From NCBI RefSeq assembly GCF_020907245.1, contig NZ_JAJJWH010000004.1, forward strand, positions 62,001 to 126,000: a stretch of 64,000 nucleotides of DNA. Reading direction: 5' to 3'. This document shows, piece after piece, positions 52,675 through 62,148 of this stretch. A program made the position numbers and the translations under genes. How positions within the stretch are numbered: position 1 is the first letter of the stretch; every line of letters starts with the position of its first letter. The DNA comes from Pontibacter harenae (GTDB taxonomy: Bacteria; Bacteroidota; Bacteroidia; Cytophagales; Hymenobacteraceae). The notes under the pieces were generated by a model. The model was not told the DNA's origin and did not search any database. It saw only the letters and a list, made by a program, of their open reading frames with translations.

Positions 52675-52835
52675 GTGTGTTAAATTATATAGCTTTATAT
52701 TGAAGGTGAAATTACGACTTTCAACAGCAACTTGCAAAAAAGCTAGCAACTATTTTGCTAATTATTTTAGTTGATTATCGCTGTCTGATTATAACATCTA
52801 CTACTGCTTTTTTGTGCCATTATCTCCTCTTTTTT

Positions 52836-53987
52836 ATGAAGTTATTTAAGCTCCTTTTTTGCCTATATGTATTGTTTAGCAGTGGTTTGGCTAGTGCCCA
52901 ACTTAACAACGATGCACTTCAGTGGCATATACCTGTAAATGAGGAAAATGCTAATGAAATTAGATTTGGTGTCAATGTTTTCGGGTTCAGCAAAAATAAC
53001 GAGTACTTCAACAGTATAGCTGATGGCTACACTTTATTTGGGTACCACCTTAACCCGAAACTTATATATTATCCTGCTTCTTTTGTACGGGTAGAGGCAG
53101 GAGCATTTATGTGGAAAGATTTCGGAAGCTCTGGTTACCAACAAATAGCACCTACTTTTACTGCTAAAATAGAGCAGAACAACTGGGCCTTATTATTTGG
53201 TACATTAGAGGGCAACCTGAGCCATGGTTACATAGAGCCGCTCTACGATTTTGAACGATTAATAAATAATAGGCTTGAGAACGGGATGCAGTTTCTTTTA
53301 AATACAGATCGTTTACGCATGGATGCCTGGATTGATTGGAACAAGATGATTTACAGAGCTGATCCAGAGCGGGAGGTTATTAATGGAGGTATAAGTTCAA
53401 CTATTGCGCTGCTGGAGCGGGTAGGCAGAAAAAGCGAAGAAGATACTGTGCGTGTAGCGCTGCCTTTGCAGTTTACGGCACAGCATAAAGGTGGTCAGAT
53501 CGACGCTTCGGATTTGCCATTGCTTACGGTGGTAAATGTTGCTGTGGGCCTGGAGTTGGAAAAGGAGTACAACCAGAACTTTCTGCACAGGCTGTACACA
53601 AAGAACTACCTGCTCGGTTTTAAAGATTTCTCAAATGAATTCCAGCTTCCGTTTTCGCAGGGTAGCGGCTTGTACTTAAATGCTGGCGTAGACACAAAAT
53701 ATCAGAACGTTATGCTAAGCTACTGGCAGGGTAGTGGCTATGTCAATCAGCTTGGTGGGCGGCTATATCAATCAGCTTCTACTACTTACAAAAACCCTGA
53801 TTATATAGAGCAGGAACGCAGGCTACTGATTCTGCGCTTTATGAAGGACATTGAAATTCTGGATAACCTGTTCCTGACGCTAAGGCTAGAGCCTTTCATA
53901 GACTTTAACGATCCTCAGTTAGAGTTTTCCAATTCTTTTTACCTAAACTTTAACACAGAGTTCTTTTTGGCAAAAGATAAGCGTTGA
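52836..53987 (+). CDS. Putative outer-membrane protein, unknown function
   Basis: The 383-residue protein has a signal peptide (MKLFKLLFCLYVLFSSGLASAQ). Many amphipathic beta strands with aromatic residues follow (IRFGVNVFGFSKNNEYF, FVRVEAGAFMWKDF, NVMLSYWQGSGYVNQLGG), and it ends FYLNFNTEFFLAKDKR. This is the look of a 14-18-strand outer-membrane barrel, but I do not recognise the family. I start at the ATG at 52836, which begins the signal peptide. It is divergent from recA. Confidence 0.68.
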   Translation: MKLFKLLFCLYVLFSSGLASAQLNNDALQWHIPVNEENANEIRFGVNVFGFSKNNEYFNSIADGYTLFGYHLNPKLIYYPASFVRVEAGAFMWKDFGSSGYQQIAPTFTAKIEQNNWALLFGTLEGNLSHGYIEPLYDFERLINNRLENGMQFLLNTDRLRMDAWIDWNKMIYRADPEREVINGGISSTIALLERVGRKSEEDTVRVALPLQFTAQHKGGQIDASDLPLLTVVNVAVGLELEKEYNQNFLHRLYTKNYLLGFKDFSNEFQLPFSQGSGLYLNAGVDTKYQNVMLSYWQGSGYVNQLGGRLYQSASTTYKNPDYIEQERRLLILRFMKDIEILDNLFLTLRLEPFIDFNDPQLEFSNSFYLNFNTEFFLAKDKR

Positions 53988-54121
53988 GCTAAATACAAAA
54001 GCTTATACTTTGTTTCATGAGCTTAAGAGCAAGTTGTCATTAAAGGTGCTTGCCTTACTCTGGTTTTGAAGCTTTACTAGCAAAAACAAGATCAAACTCA
54101 AGTATACTCTAGAGATAGGCC

Positions 54122-54754
54122 TTAAGCTAGGGCTTCAGAATTTATATTTGCTTGTTGTTCCACTGATTGTTCATAATCGCTGCGCGTGATGCCGTAGTAA
54201 CTTACGTCTAGCAGCTCGTCTGAATCAGTTCCTCTAAAATCGTTTCGGAACAGCCCTTCGTTCTGGAAGCCAGTTGCCTGGGCAAGTTCTCCATAAAACT
54301 TATTTGTGATCGTGCAACGCATGTAAAGCTTGTTGAGCTTTAGTGAATCGAAGGCAAACTTTACGATTGCTCTTAGCGCTTCCTGTACCTGTTGTTGTGT
54401 TTCGGGGAGTCCTGTAAAGTATAGGGCTACCTCCGCCTTTGGTACTTTATAGTCTAGGTTCTTAATACAGATGTCGCCAATGTAGCTTTCGGTTTCTTTT
54501 AACCAAACTCCAAAATCAAATTCTTTCCTGTTTTCCCAAAAGGTCTGCAATTGGCGCACTTGTACCCGCGCATCTTCCAACACTCTTACTCGGCCTAATC
54601 TTCCAACAAAGGCAGGTGTCAGTGCTTCTGTGTTTTCATGCAATAGCTGCATAAACTTTCCCTCATCGCCTTCCTGGTACGGTCTCAGCAATAAATTTTC
54701 GGTGCTGATTTGGCTTTCGATAGAGGGTAGGAAAGTGTTGTAAAGTAGGTTCAT
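54122..54754 (-). CDS. GNAT family N-acetyltransferase (RimJ/RimL type)
   Basis: The 210-residue protein has the Acetyltransf_3 pattern. It includes STENLLLRPYQEGDEGKFMQLL, FDFGVWLKETESYIGDICIKN, EVALYFTGLPETQQQVQEALRAIVKFAFDSLKLNKLYMRC and TGFQNEGLFRNDF. The acetyl-CoA loop departs from the Q/RxxGxG/A form (GLPETQQQVQ), so catalytic competence is less certain. It is unrelated in detail to the GNAT at 17539. Confidence 0.82.
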   Translation of the reverse strand: MNLLYNTFLPSIESQISTENLLLRPYQEGDEGKFMQLLHENTEALTPAFVGRLGRVRVLEDARVQVRQLQTFWENRKEFDFGVWLKETESYIGDICIKNLDYKVPKAEVALYFTGLPETQQQVQEALRAIVKFAFDSLKLNKLYMRCTITNKFYGELAQATGFQNEGLFRNDFRGTDSDELLDVSYYGITRSDYEQSVEQQANINSEALA

Positions 54755-54907
54755 AAAAATAGATTCAAAATTCTGTAGCCGAGGCTCCTTTTCTCTTCAT
54801 ACGCTAAACGGAAAAAAATGTACAGTTAACCACTTAAATCAGTTTTTGCCAACAAGCCTACTGTTTCTGCCGTTTTTAATGTAGTGACATTAATTTAACC
54901 AAAAGCT

Positions 54908-55774
54908 ATGAAACGACTAGAAGGAAAAGTAGCCATCGTAACAGGCGGTGGCGCAGGTATAGGCGAAGCCATCTGTAAGAAATTTGCTCAAGAGGGAGCC
55001 AAAGTGGTAGTGGCTGGCTTTCCAGAAGACCCTGTAGAAGACGTTGCCAAAGAGATTCAGGAAGCTGGTAATACGGCTATTGCTTTTACTGGAGACTTGT
55101 CTTTGGAGGCTAACGCGAAAAGTTGTGTAGACCTTGCTGTAAAGCAATACGGTAAGCTAGATATACTTATCAACAACGCAGGTGTGTTTCCAGAAACAAA
55201 CCTTGTGACCGACTATACAGAGGAAGCCTTTGACTATATGTTTAAGAACAACTGTAAAACTACCTTTGCCATGTCTAAGGCGGCGCTGCCAGAACTGCAG
55301 AAAACAAAAGGAAACATCGTGACGGCGGGCTCAGAGGCTGGTGTGTTAGGTATACCTCAGAATACACCTTACGGAGGCACCAAAGCTTTCAACATAGCCT
55401 TTACCAAAGGTATTGCTGCCGAACAGGCACAGTTTGGCGTGCGGGCAAACATTGTAGGTCCAGGCCCAATAGATACCACCTGGACGCACAAGGAGACAGG
55501 CCCGATGGATGCAGAGATGGAAAAGATGAACACGCAGGCTAACCTAGTTGGCCGAAGAGGTACACCAGAAGAGGTCGCCAATGTTTACCTGTTCCTGGCT
55601 TCTGACGAGGCTTCTTTTGTTACGGGCTCGCATTATATGGTAGATGGTGGCATCACAATTGCCAAAGGACCTATGGGAGGCAAAGCAGATGATTCTATGA
55701 AAGAGCAACCAGAGGGCAACTTAGACCTGAAACATGCTAAAGACGGGCATACTACTATCAGGGAATCTGCTTAA
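54908..55774 (+). CDS. Short-chain dehydrogenase/reductase
   Basis: The 288-residue classical SDR has the cofactor loop GGGAGIGEAIC, NNAG and the Ser-Tyr-Lys triad (TAGSEAG, then YGGTKAF). The Gly-rich C-terminal SDEASFVTGSHYMVDGG is followed by a 35-residue charged extension (PMGGKADDSMKEQPEGNLDL...). The substrate is unknown. It is monocistronic, ending at a 25-bp hairpin. Confidence 0.9.
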   Translation: MKRLEGKVAIVTGGGAGIGEAICKKFAQEGAKVVVAGFPEDPVEDVAKEIQEAGNTAIAFTGDLSLEANAKSCVDLAVKQYGKLDILINNAGVFPETNLVTDYTEEAFDYMFKNNCKTTFAMSKAALPELQKTKGNIVTAGSEAGVLGIPQNTPYGGTKAFNIAFTKGIAAEQAQFGVRANIVGPGPIDTTWTHKETGPMDAEMEKMNTQANLVGRRGTPEEVANVYLFLASDEASFVTGSHYMVDGGITIAKGPMGGKADDSMKEQPEGNLDLKHAKDGHTTIRESA

Positions 55775-55846
55775 GCAACATGCTTTAAGAGAAACAGCAA
55801 GTATGGTTAAGGATGTTAAACCTTTGCTAGCATCTCTCTTCATAAA

Positions 55847-55903
55847 TGCATAAACCAAAAAGCGCCAATAGCTGATAACTATTGGCGCTTTTTGGTTTAT
55901 GCA
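55847..55903. terminator. 25-bp perfect bidirectional terminator
   Basis: 55847-55871 pairs without mismatch with 55879-55903 around a 7-base loop. A5 and T5 tracts lie inside the stem. It separates the convergent SDR and the gene at 55915. Confidence 0.88.
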
Positions 55904-55914
55904 AGTTGATTTCT

Positions 55915-56370
55915 TTATCCGTTCAATAAAGGATAGCTAAAGTGACGTGGACTAGCCAGGTTCTGCTGCTTAATCATAACAGCAAGGGTATGTGCTGTTT
56001 CGTTAAAGAACTCCAGCCTTCTGATCAACATTTCTTTTTGCAGTACAACGCCCTGCTGTGTTCTCATATAGGCTTTTTTATCGTTCAGCACACGCTGCAT
56101 TACATCGCTAACGGCAGCCTCGTTTTGTAAAAGCCACTGCTGAAAACCATTAACAGCCAAAGCTCCTGGTGTGTTAGATGTATACTCTAAGCCATGCAGG
56201 CGAAGTATGTCAGCTAGCAGGTTAATCTCTAGCGGAACAGAAGTATTATAAGGCATTGTGCGTACCTCTAACTTAGAGTTGAAGGCATAAACTATAAGAT
56301 CTAAATTGTCTTTAAAGCGTGAGAAAAGGGCAACCGCTTCCATATGTTTACTTGAAAGGTTTATAGGCAC
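55915..56370 (-). CDS. Uncharacterised helical protein, 151 residues
   Basis: I do not recognise this family. The protein is soluble and mostly helical (KHMEAVALFSRFKDNLDLIVYAF, NGFQQWLLQNEAAVSDVMQRVLNDKKAYMR, KEMLIRRLEFFNETAHTLAVMIK). It has no signal peptide. An internal ATG at 56343 is an alternative start. It stands alone between the 25-bp terminator and the MoxR gene. Confidence 0.65.
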   Translation of the reverse strand: MPINLSSKHMEAVALFSRFKDNLDLIVYAFNSKLEVRTMPYNTSVPLEINLLADILRLHGLEYTSNTPGALAVNGFQQWLLQNEAAVSDVMQRVLNDKKAYMRTQQGVVLQKEMLIRRLEFFNETAHTLAVMIKQQNLASPRHFSYPLLNG

Positions 56371-56467
56371 AAAAATACACCAATTTGGCTTACTTGCAAT
56401 GTGCTGAGCCTTATTGGCTATTTTGTTTGATTACCAAACGCTCACAAAGCAAGTATAAGCGGAGAAA

Positions 56468-57433
56468 TTACAGCAGGTCTTGAATAAGCTGCTCTACTGT
56501 AATGCCTTCTGCCTCAGCTTTAAAGTTGCGTACAATACGGTGACGAAGTATAGGTAAAGCTACAGCCTGTACGTCCTCAATGTCTGGTGTATACTTGCCG
56601 TTTATAAGTGCGTTGCACTTAGCAGCAACTATCAGGTTTTGAGATGCCCTAGGGCCTGCGCCCCACTCCAAGAACTGATTAGCTTGTTTAGATGCCATTG
56701 GCGAGTTAGGCCTTGTTTTGTGCACCAACTTTACGGCATACTCTACTACATTGTCAACCACTGGCACTCTGCGAACCAGCTGCTGAAAAGCAAGTATGTC
56801 ATCAGCATGTAAAACTTTGTTTAAACTAGATTTTACTGCCCCCGTTGTGTTTTTAACAATTTGAAGCTCCGATTCATAACTTGGGTAGCCAAGCATGATG
56901 TTAAACATGAAACGGTCTAGCTGTGCCTCTGGTAGAGGATAAGTTCCTTCCTGCTCGATAGGGTTTTGCGTAGCCAATACAAAGAAAGGCTTTGGCAGGT
57001 CGTAGCGTTTGCCAGCCACCGTTACCGCATGTTCCTGCATGGCCTCAAGCAGGGCTGCCTGTGTTTTAGGTGGTGTACGGTTTATTTCGTCGGCAAGTAC
57101 AATGTTAGCAAAAACAGGGCCTGTCACAAACTTGAAGTTACGGTCTTTGTCCAGGGTTTCTGCGCCAACTATATCAGAAGGCATTAGGTCTGGCGTAAAC
57201 TGCACCCGGTTAAAAGACATATCCAAAGATGATGCGATGGTATGTATAAGCAAGGTTTTCGCCAAACCAGGCACACCAACTAGAAGGCAATGCCCCTGAC
57301 AAAAAACAGCTGTGAGTACTAATCTTATTACGTCTTCCTGCCCTACAATTACTTTCGAAATTTCGGAAGTCAGTTCCTGGTAAGATCGGTAAAGAACGTC
57401 TGCTGCTTCTTTGTCAGAGGAAAATTGCGCCAT
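56468..57433 (-). CDS. MoxR-family AAA+ ATPase
   Basis: The 321-residue protein has Walker A (GVPGLAKTLLI), Walker B (VLADEINRTPPKTQAALLEAMQE), sensor 1 (ATQNPIEQEGTYPLPEAQLDRFM) and a C-terminal lid. MoxR ATPases act as chaperones, often with VWA-domain partners. No VWA gene lies in the window. Here it follows the SurA-like gene by only 6 bases, which ties it to envelope protein folding. Confidence 0.94.
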   Translation of the reverse strand: MAQFSSDKEAADVLYRSYQELTSEISKVIVGQEDVIRLVLTAVFCQGHCLLVGVPGLAKTLLIHTIASSLDMSFNRVQFTPDLMPSDIVGAETLDKDRNFKFVTGPVFANIVLADEINRTPPKTQAALLEAMQEHAVTVAGKRYDLPKPFFVLATQNPIEQEGTYPLPEAQLDRFMFNIMLGYPSYESELQIVKNTTGAVKSSLNKVLHADDILAFQQLVRRVPVVDNVVEYAVKLVHKTRPNSPMASKQANQFLEWGAGPRASQNLIVAAKCNALINGKYTPDIEDVQAVALPILRHRIVRNFKAEAEGITVEQLIQDLL

Positions 57434-57439
57434 TTTTTG

Positions 57440-58849
57440 CTATTGCGTTAGTTGGAGTACGTTACAGTCGTTGTACGCTGGGTCAATTTCGATGTATACG
57501 GTATTCAGATTTTTTCGGAACCATTCATCTACAGCTTTTGCCCTTTTCTGTGCCAATGCGGCATTAGCAATACGCTGGTAATCGTCTTTCAGGTTGGCCA
57601 GGTGAGGAGTTGTTTTAGATTTTAGGTAAATAATTCTTACCGCCTCTCTTCCATCTGGCGTTGTGAAAGTAATTGGTCGTGTTATTTCGCCTACCTGTAG
57701 TGTATCAATAGAGAAGAAAATAGCTGGGTCAACCTGGTCCATGGGTGTATAAGTAGCACCAGTGGCTGGGCTGATAATCATACCGCCGTTGTTCTGCGTT
57801 TCCTTGTCTTCAGAGAACTCCTTTGCAGCTTTGGCAAAAGCGATGCTGTCGTTTATAATCAGATTACGGACACTATCTAATTCAGCTATAGAAGCTTGTA
57901 TATCCATGGTGGCTGTAGCTGGCTTTATAAGAATGTGGCGCGTGTTAAACTCCTGACCACGCTTCTCTATCAGTTGAATAATATGAAAGCCGTACTGAGA
58001 TTCTATTACATTAGATATCTGGCCAGGCTGTAGTTTAAGGGCTGTTGCCTCATACTCTGGTACCAGTTCTCTCTTTTTAAAGAAGCCAAGCTCACCGCCG
58101 TTTGCAGCAGAACCTGGGTCCTGTGAGAACTGGCGTGCTAGTGCGGCAAACTCTTCACCTGCCAGAATACGAGCACGGATTGCCTCCAGCCGCTGGCGTG
58201 CCTCTTGCTTTTGCTGCTTGCTTACCTGTGCTATTTTAACAATCTGCCCTAACTCAACTTCGCTTGAGAAGTAAGGCAAGCTATCTTGCGGAATGGCATT
58301 GAAATAGTTTTGTACCTCTCTTGGTGTCACAGACACTTTAGCAGTAATGTCCTGCTCCATTCGCTGAGCCACTAATTGCTCACGTACAGATTTACGCAAA
58401 TCTTCTCGCAGTTGTCTGGCGCTCTTGTTATAGTATGCCTCCAGGCGTTCTACACCTCCAACTTGCGAGGCAAGGTAGTTTATTCTTCGTTCTAGTTCGC
58501 CTGTTACCATAGCATCTTCTACCACGATAGAGTCTATTTCGGCACGAGCCAAAAGCAGTTTATCCTGTAGCATAGATTCCAGTATCTGGCACCTTAAGTC
58601 AGGGCTAGGCTGCTGCTTTTGCTGCTGTAGCTGCGCTACATACTGCTGATAGCCAAACTCTAAGTCCGACTTCAGAATAACGTTGTTATTTACCTTTGCA
58701 ATAATGCCGTCTATTCTGTTTTGCACTGGAGCCTGCGCAAAAGCTGCTACAGTCGCAAAAGTGAAAAAGAGGGCTAAAAAGGCAGTTCTGGAAATATGTT
58801 GTATCTTCTTCAATGTCTGTAATATGTTTTGCAGGTGCGTACTGCTCAT
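57440..58849 (-). CDS. SurA-like periplasmic peptidyl-prolyl isomerase
   Basis: The 469-residue protein has a signal peptide (about 18-38, ending AAFAQA) and a SurA N-terminal chaperone domain (IDGIIAKVNNNVILKSDLEF). Two parvulin (PpiC) domains follow at about 180-285 (EEFAALARQFSQDPGSAANGGELGFF) and 285-390 (TRHILIKPATA). SurA escorts outer-membrane proteins to the BAM complex. I start at the ATG at 58849 rather than the GTG three codons upstream. It sits between another parvulin lipoprotein and MoxR in one leftward operon. Confidence 0.9.
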   Translation of the reverse strand: MSSTHLQNILQTLKKIQHISRTAFLALFFTFATVAAFAQAPVQNRIDGIIAKVNNNVILKSDLEFGYQQYVAQLQQQKQQPSPDLRCQILESMLQDKLLLARAEIDSIVVEDAMVTGELERRINYLASQVGGVERLEAYYNKSARQLREDLRKSVREQLVAQRMEQDITAKVSVTPREVQNYFNAIPQDSLPYFSSEVELGQIVKIAQVSKQQKQEARQRLEAIRARILAGEEFAALARQFSQDPGSAANGGELGFFKKRELVPEYEATALKLQPGQISNVIESQYGFHIIQLIEKRGQEFNTRHILIKPATATMDIQASIAELDSVRNLIINDSIAFAKAAKEFSEDKETQNNGGMIISPATGATYTPMDQVDPAIFFSIDTLQVGEITRPITFTTPDGREAVRIIYLKSKTTPHLANLKDDYQRIANAALAQKRAKAVDEWFRKNLNTVYIEIDPAYNDCNVLQLTQ

Positions 58850-58914
58850 TAAACGCACAAATTAATGCTTTATTCTGATTTTGTGGCTGCAAAGAAGAGT
58901 AAATGTAAAATTGC

Positions 58915-61224
58915 TTAGTTTCTGATAAGCTTTTCTACTTCCTCTTCATTTATCTTAACCGAGTATTTGTTGCGAAGCTCTTCTACCCACTCTTGCTCCA
59001 GATAATTCTGGTAATCTGATATAACAGCGCCACGCACTTCACTTAATTGCTTGTAAGCAGGCGCAAGCACATCGTGTATCACAATTAAATACTCCCTGCC
59101 GTTTTGGGTTATAGTATAAGTGCCTTTTTCCCAGGCAACAGCATCAATAGTTTTGTTTTCTCCTTTCTGAAATTTCTTTTGAGAAACTTGTACTGCCAAC
59201 GGATTGTCGGTGTTCAGGTTATTCGCCAAAGTCTTCAGATTAGAAGAATATAGCGTAAAAGAAACGCGGCGGTTACGGCCTCTTCCTGTTTCTGAATTGT
59301 CTGGACCAGCTTGTTTGCTGTTTTGCAGCACGTTGGTACGGAACTGGCTGATCGGCACTTTCTGCGCTACTAAGTATGTCATCACAGCCTGTGCACGTTG
59401 TGCCGAAAAATCGATTTTGCCAGCTGCTTCGCGTGCGTCTGCATGTCCATTTACATCTACACTTAACTCTGGATTTGATTTAAGGCGAGCTGCTAGTTCA
59501 TCTAGTTTAGCCGTAGCCTCCTTAGTCAAAGCCGAACTGTTTGCCTTGAAAAGTATATCAGTTGGTTTACCTGAATTTACAAGATAGCGGCCATTGGCTA
59601 ATTGTTCCTGAACTTGTTGCAGTACCTGTTTGTCGGAAGCACTAATAACAGTTGCCTCTACGCGCTCTCCCCACTTATACTTTTCTTTATTCTTATCAAA
59701 GTATGCCTGCAGGCCAACAGAGTCTTCCGCCGACTTCGTCCATACTTTATCGCCCATAAGTTGGAAGAAAAGTATACCATCATGATACTCTTTCACCAAC
59801 ATACGATAATCTTCGTGCTTGTTCTCTAGGTTTTCCTTCTCGTACTCCAGCAAGCTTTTGTTTACAAAATCATTATACAGCAACGTCATGGCATGTTGCG
59901 CTGTACCAGTGGCGCGCGGGCGCTGCGCTGTTTTAGCAAATGCATAAAAATCAGCTACAGAATAAGGCTTACCTTGTATTGTGAACAATGAGGCAGCTAA
60001 GCTTTTGTCGTTGGCATCGTAGCTCCAATTGCCTTGCAGTAGATCGTCTGTTGCCTTGCTTAACGCTGCTTCTTTGGTTGCAGAATTTTCTGCGAAATTG
60101 TTCTCAACTTTGATGCGCTTCAAAAAAGCTGTCTTGTTAAGCTCCGAACGAGAGTCTTTCGCTATTTTGTTTCGAAGGTTCTGCTCCATGCTGTCGTAAG
60201 ATGGCAGGCCACGCTTATCGAGCAGTTTAATTATATGCCAGCCATAAGGAGTATATACAGGTTTGGCTACCTCGTTTGTATTCTGAAGCGTAAAGGCAGC
60301 TTCTTCAAACGAAGGAATCATTCTGCCTGTACCAAACCAAGGCAGTTCACCTCCGTTAGGCGCTGTGCTAGCATCTTCAGAAAATTCAGATGCCAGTTTA
60401 TTCCAATCTTCATTGCGCTGTACTCGCTTATAAATTGCATCAACGCGTTGCTTTGCGGCAATAGAGTCCGCCTTTGGAATACCAGGGTTAGCTCGCACCA
60501 TAATGTGGGCCACTTTTACCTCGCCAAGAGCGTTGCGTACATCATTTACTTTAATAAGATGGTAGCCAAAGCGCGTACGAACAGGCATTGAAATTTGGCC
60601 AGGATCTGTTTTATAGGCAGCATCCTCAAAAGGATATACCATTTGCATGGAAGTAAAATAGCCTAAGCTACCTCCATTATCAGCTGCGGATGGGTCCTCT
60701 GAAAATTCTCTGGCCAGCTTGCTGAAATCTTCTCCTGCCACTACACGCTCACGCAGTGCTAAGACACGATTGTAAGCCGCCAACGTGTCTTCTGGAGCAG
60801 CATCAGGCGGCAAGTTTATAAGTATATGAGATGCATTTACCTCTTTCTGCAGGCGCTCGTAGGCTTCACGAACCAGTTTGTCGGTTACGCTTGTTTCTGT
60901 TAAATACGGCTGTGCCAATTGCTCTTTATAGCCTTCCAACTCTCTCTTGAAAGACACAACCGTATCCAGGCCCTGACGCTCAGCTTCCATTACCTTCAAT
61001 TTATAGTTGGTATAGAGCTGCAGGTACTCTTCTAGGCTTTTCTTGGTGTAGGCATCTTCGTTACCGCTGTTGTTTTTTTCATACACATAGCGGAATTCAG
61101 AAGCATAAAGAGGCTTGTTGCCAATTGTAGCGAGAACAGGTTCTTGGGTGTTGGACTTCTTAGATGCGGTACAACCAGCTAAGGCTAGCGTAACAGCCGC
61201 AACAAGTAGGTGTTTACTGCGCAT
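58915..61224 (-). CDS. Parvulin-type PPIase lipoprotein with inserted OmpA domain
   Basis: The 769-residue protein has a lipoprotein signal (LALAGC, Cys18). It continues with a helical chaperone part and two parvulin domains at about 130-228 (ASHILINLPPDAAPED, SKLAREFSEDPSAADNGGSLGYF) and 236-338. A C-terminal SurA/PrsA-like region is interrupted at about 557-660 by an OmpA/MotB-type domain (DILFKANSSALTKEATAKLD, VNGHADAREA, GRGRNRRVSF). The OmpA fold binds peptidoglycan, so this foldase could be tethered both to lipid and to the cell wall. It leads the operon with the SurA-like and MoxR genes. Confidence 0.88.
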   Translation of the reverse strand: MRSKHLLVAAVTLALAGCTASKKSNTQEPVLATIGNKPLYASEFRYVYEKNNSGNEDAYTKKSLEEYLQLYTNYKLKVMEAERQGLDTVVSFKRELEGYKEQLAQPYLTETSVTDKLVREAYERLQKEVNASHILINLPPDAAPEDTLAAYNRVLALRERVVAGEDFSKLAREFSEDPSAADNGGSLGYFTSMQMVYPFEDAAYKTDPGQISMPVRTRFGYHLIKVNDVRNALGEVKVAHIMVRANPGIPKADSIAAKQRVDAIYKRVQRNEDWNKLASEFSEDASTAPNGGELPWFGTGRMIPSFEEAAFTLQNTNEVAKPVYTPYGWHIIKLLDKRGLPSYDSMEQNLRNKIAKDSRSELNKTAFLKRIKVENNFAENSATKEAALSKATDDLLQGNWSYDANDKSLAASLFTIQGKPYSVADFYAFAKTAQRPRATGTAQHAMTLLYNDFVNKSLLEYEKENLENKHEDYRMLVKEYHDGILFFQLMGDKVWTKSAEDSVGLQAYFDKNKEKYKWGERVEATVISASDKQVLQQVQEQLANGRYLVNSGKPTDILFKANSSALTKEATAKLDELAARLKSNPELSVDVNGHADAREAAGKIDFSAQRAQAVMTYLVAQKVPISQFRTNVLQNSKQAGPDNSETGRGRNRRVSFTLYSSNLKTLANNLNTDNPLAVQVSQKKFQKGENKTIDAVAWEKGTYTITQNGREYLIVIHDVLAPAYKQLSEVRGAVISDYQNYLEQEWVEELRNKYSVKINEEEVEKLIRN

Positions 61225-61386
61225 ATATAATTTAAAAACAAACTCTTAGTAGATCTGAACAAGCCAGACTGTGCAATTTTACTTAAATTTTCTGACAGAT
61301 GAGTCAAAAAGTATATCTATAATACTATTGCTCCAGATTTTGTTCCAGATAACGGGCAGTAAGAAAGAAAAGTGTGTAGTGAGAGT

Positions 61387-61797
61387 TTATTTAATTTTTT
61401 TGTAGAGCAGGCATGTGTTTTTTTCTCCGTCAGAAGTGTACTCCACCCTGTCCATTATACGGTTTACAAGGGCTATGCCTACACCACCTTTTTTGCCAGT
61501 TTTAACATTGTCTTGTATGTTAGGCTCTTTATAGTTGGAGCGCTGAAAAGCAATGCCGTGGTCTGAAATATGAAACTCCAGACCATCTTTTTTCTTTATA
61601 ATTGAAAGCGTAATATATTTGGAAGTGTCCTCTTTATTTGCGTGAATAATCAGGTTGGCGCAAATCTCATCTACGGCCAATACGATCTGGTTCATCAGAA
61701 TATCAGAAAGCGCAAGCGCCTGCAGATACTCTGATACAAAGTCTCGTATTAGCTTAAGATTTTTTTTAGAGCAACTTACCTTAACCAGATTATTCAT
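61387..61797 (-). CDS. RsbW/SpoIIAB-like anti-sigma kinase (HATPase_c_2)
   Basis: The 136-residue protein is a stand-alone GHKL ATPase with the N-box AVDEICANLIIHAN and the G1/G2 boxes HISDHGIAF and KKGGVGIALVNRIMDRVEY. Such kinases phosphorylate a STAS protein and bind a sigma factor or another partner in a partner-switching cycle. The start ATG at 61797 overlaps the STAS gene by 8 bases, so translation is coupled. No SigB-type sigma gene is in view. Confidence 0.9.
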   Translation of the reverse strand: MNNLVKVSCSKKNLKLIRDFVSEYLQALALSDILMNQIVLAVDEICANLIIHANKEDTSKYITLSIIKKKDGLEFHISDHGIAFQRSNYKEPNIQDNVKTGKKGGVGIALVNRIMDRVEYTSDGEKNTCLLYKKIK

Positions 61798-62134
61798 CAG
61801 CAATAGTCATTGCCTCCTCGTAGTTTGATACGATTGTCATTAGCAGGTCCAAACCTAATATTTCGAAAACGTTGCGAACCTTATCTTGCATGTTAAAAAA
61901 GATAAGCTTGATTTGCGCATCCTCGAAACGCTGCAGATGTGAAATAAACACTCCTAAACCTGCAGAGGAAATATAATTAAGATTTTCGCAATTTACCAAA
62001 ATCTTGTTGTGCGCCATAATTTCTGGATCAGACAATTCTTCGTCTAGCGCTACCGATGAGCTGGCATCTAATTCACCGTCCAGGGTAATAATGATGGTGT
62101 TGTCTTTCGTTTCTCTTGTGATTTTCATGGGCAT
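61790..62134 (-). CDS. STAS-domain anti-anti-sigma factor (RsbV/SpoIIAA-like)
   Basis: The 114-residue protein is one STAS domain with the phosphorylation site in LNYISSAGLGVFISHLQ (one of the two serines). The unphosphorylated form sequesters the kinase, and the phosphatase encoded upstream would restore it. A second in-frame ATG two codons later (62128) may be the true start. It lies between phosphatase and kinase genes, 14 bases after the phosphatase. Confidence 0.92.
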   Translation of the reverse strand: MPMKITRETKDNTIIITLDGELDASSSVALDEELSDPEIMAHNKILVNCENLNYISSAGLGVFISHLQRFEDAQIKLIFFNMQDKVRNVFEILGLDLLMTIVSNYEEAMTIADE

Positions 62135-62148
62135 ACTTTACGTCGCAA

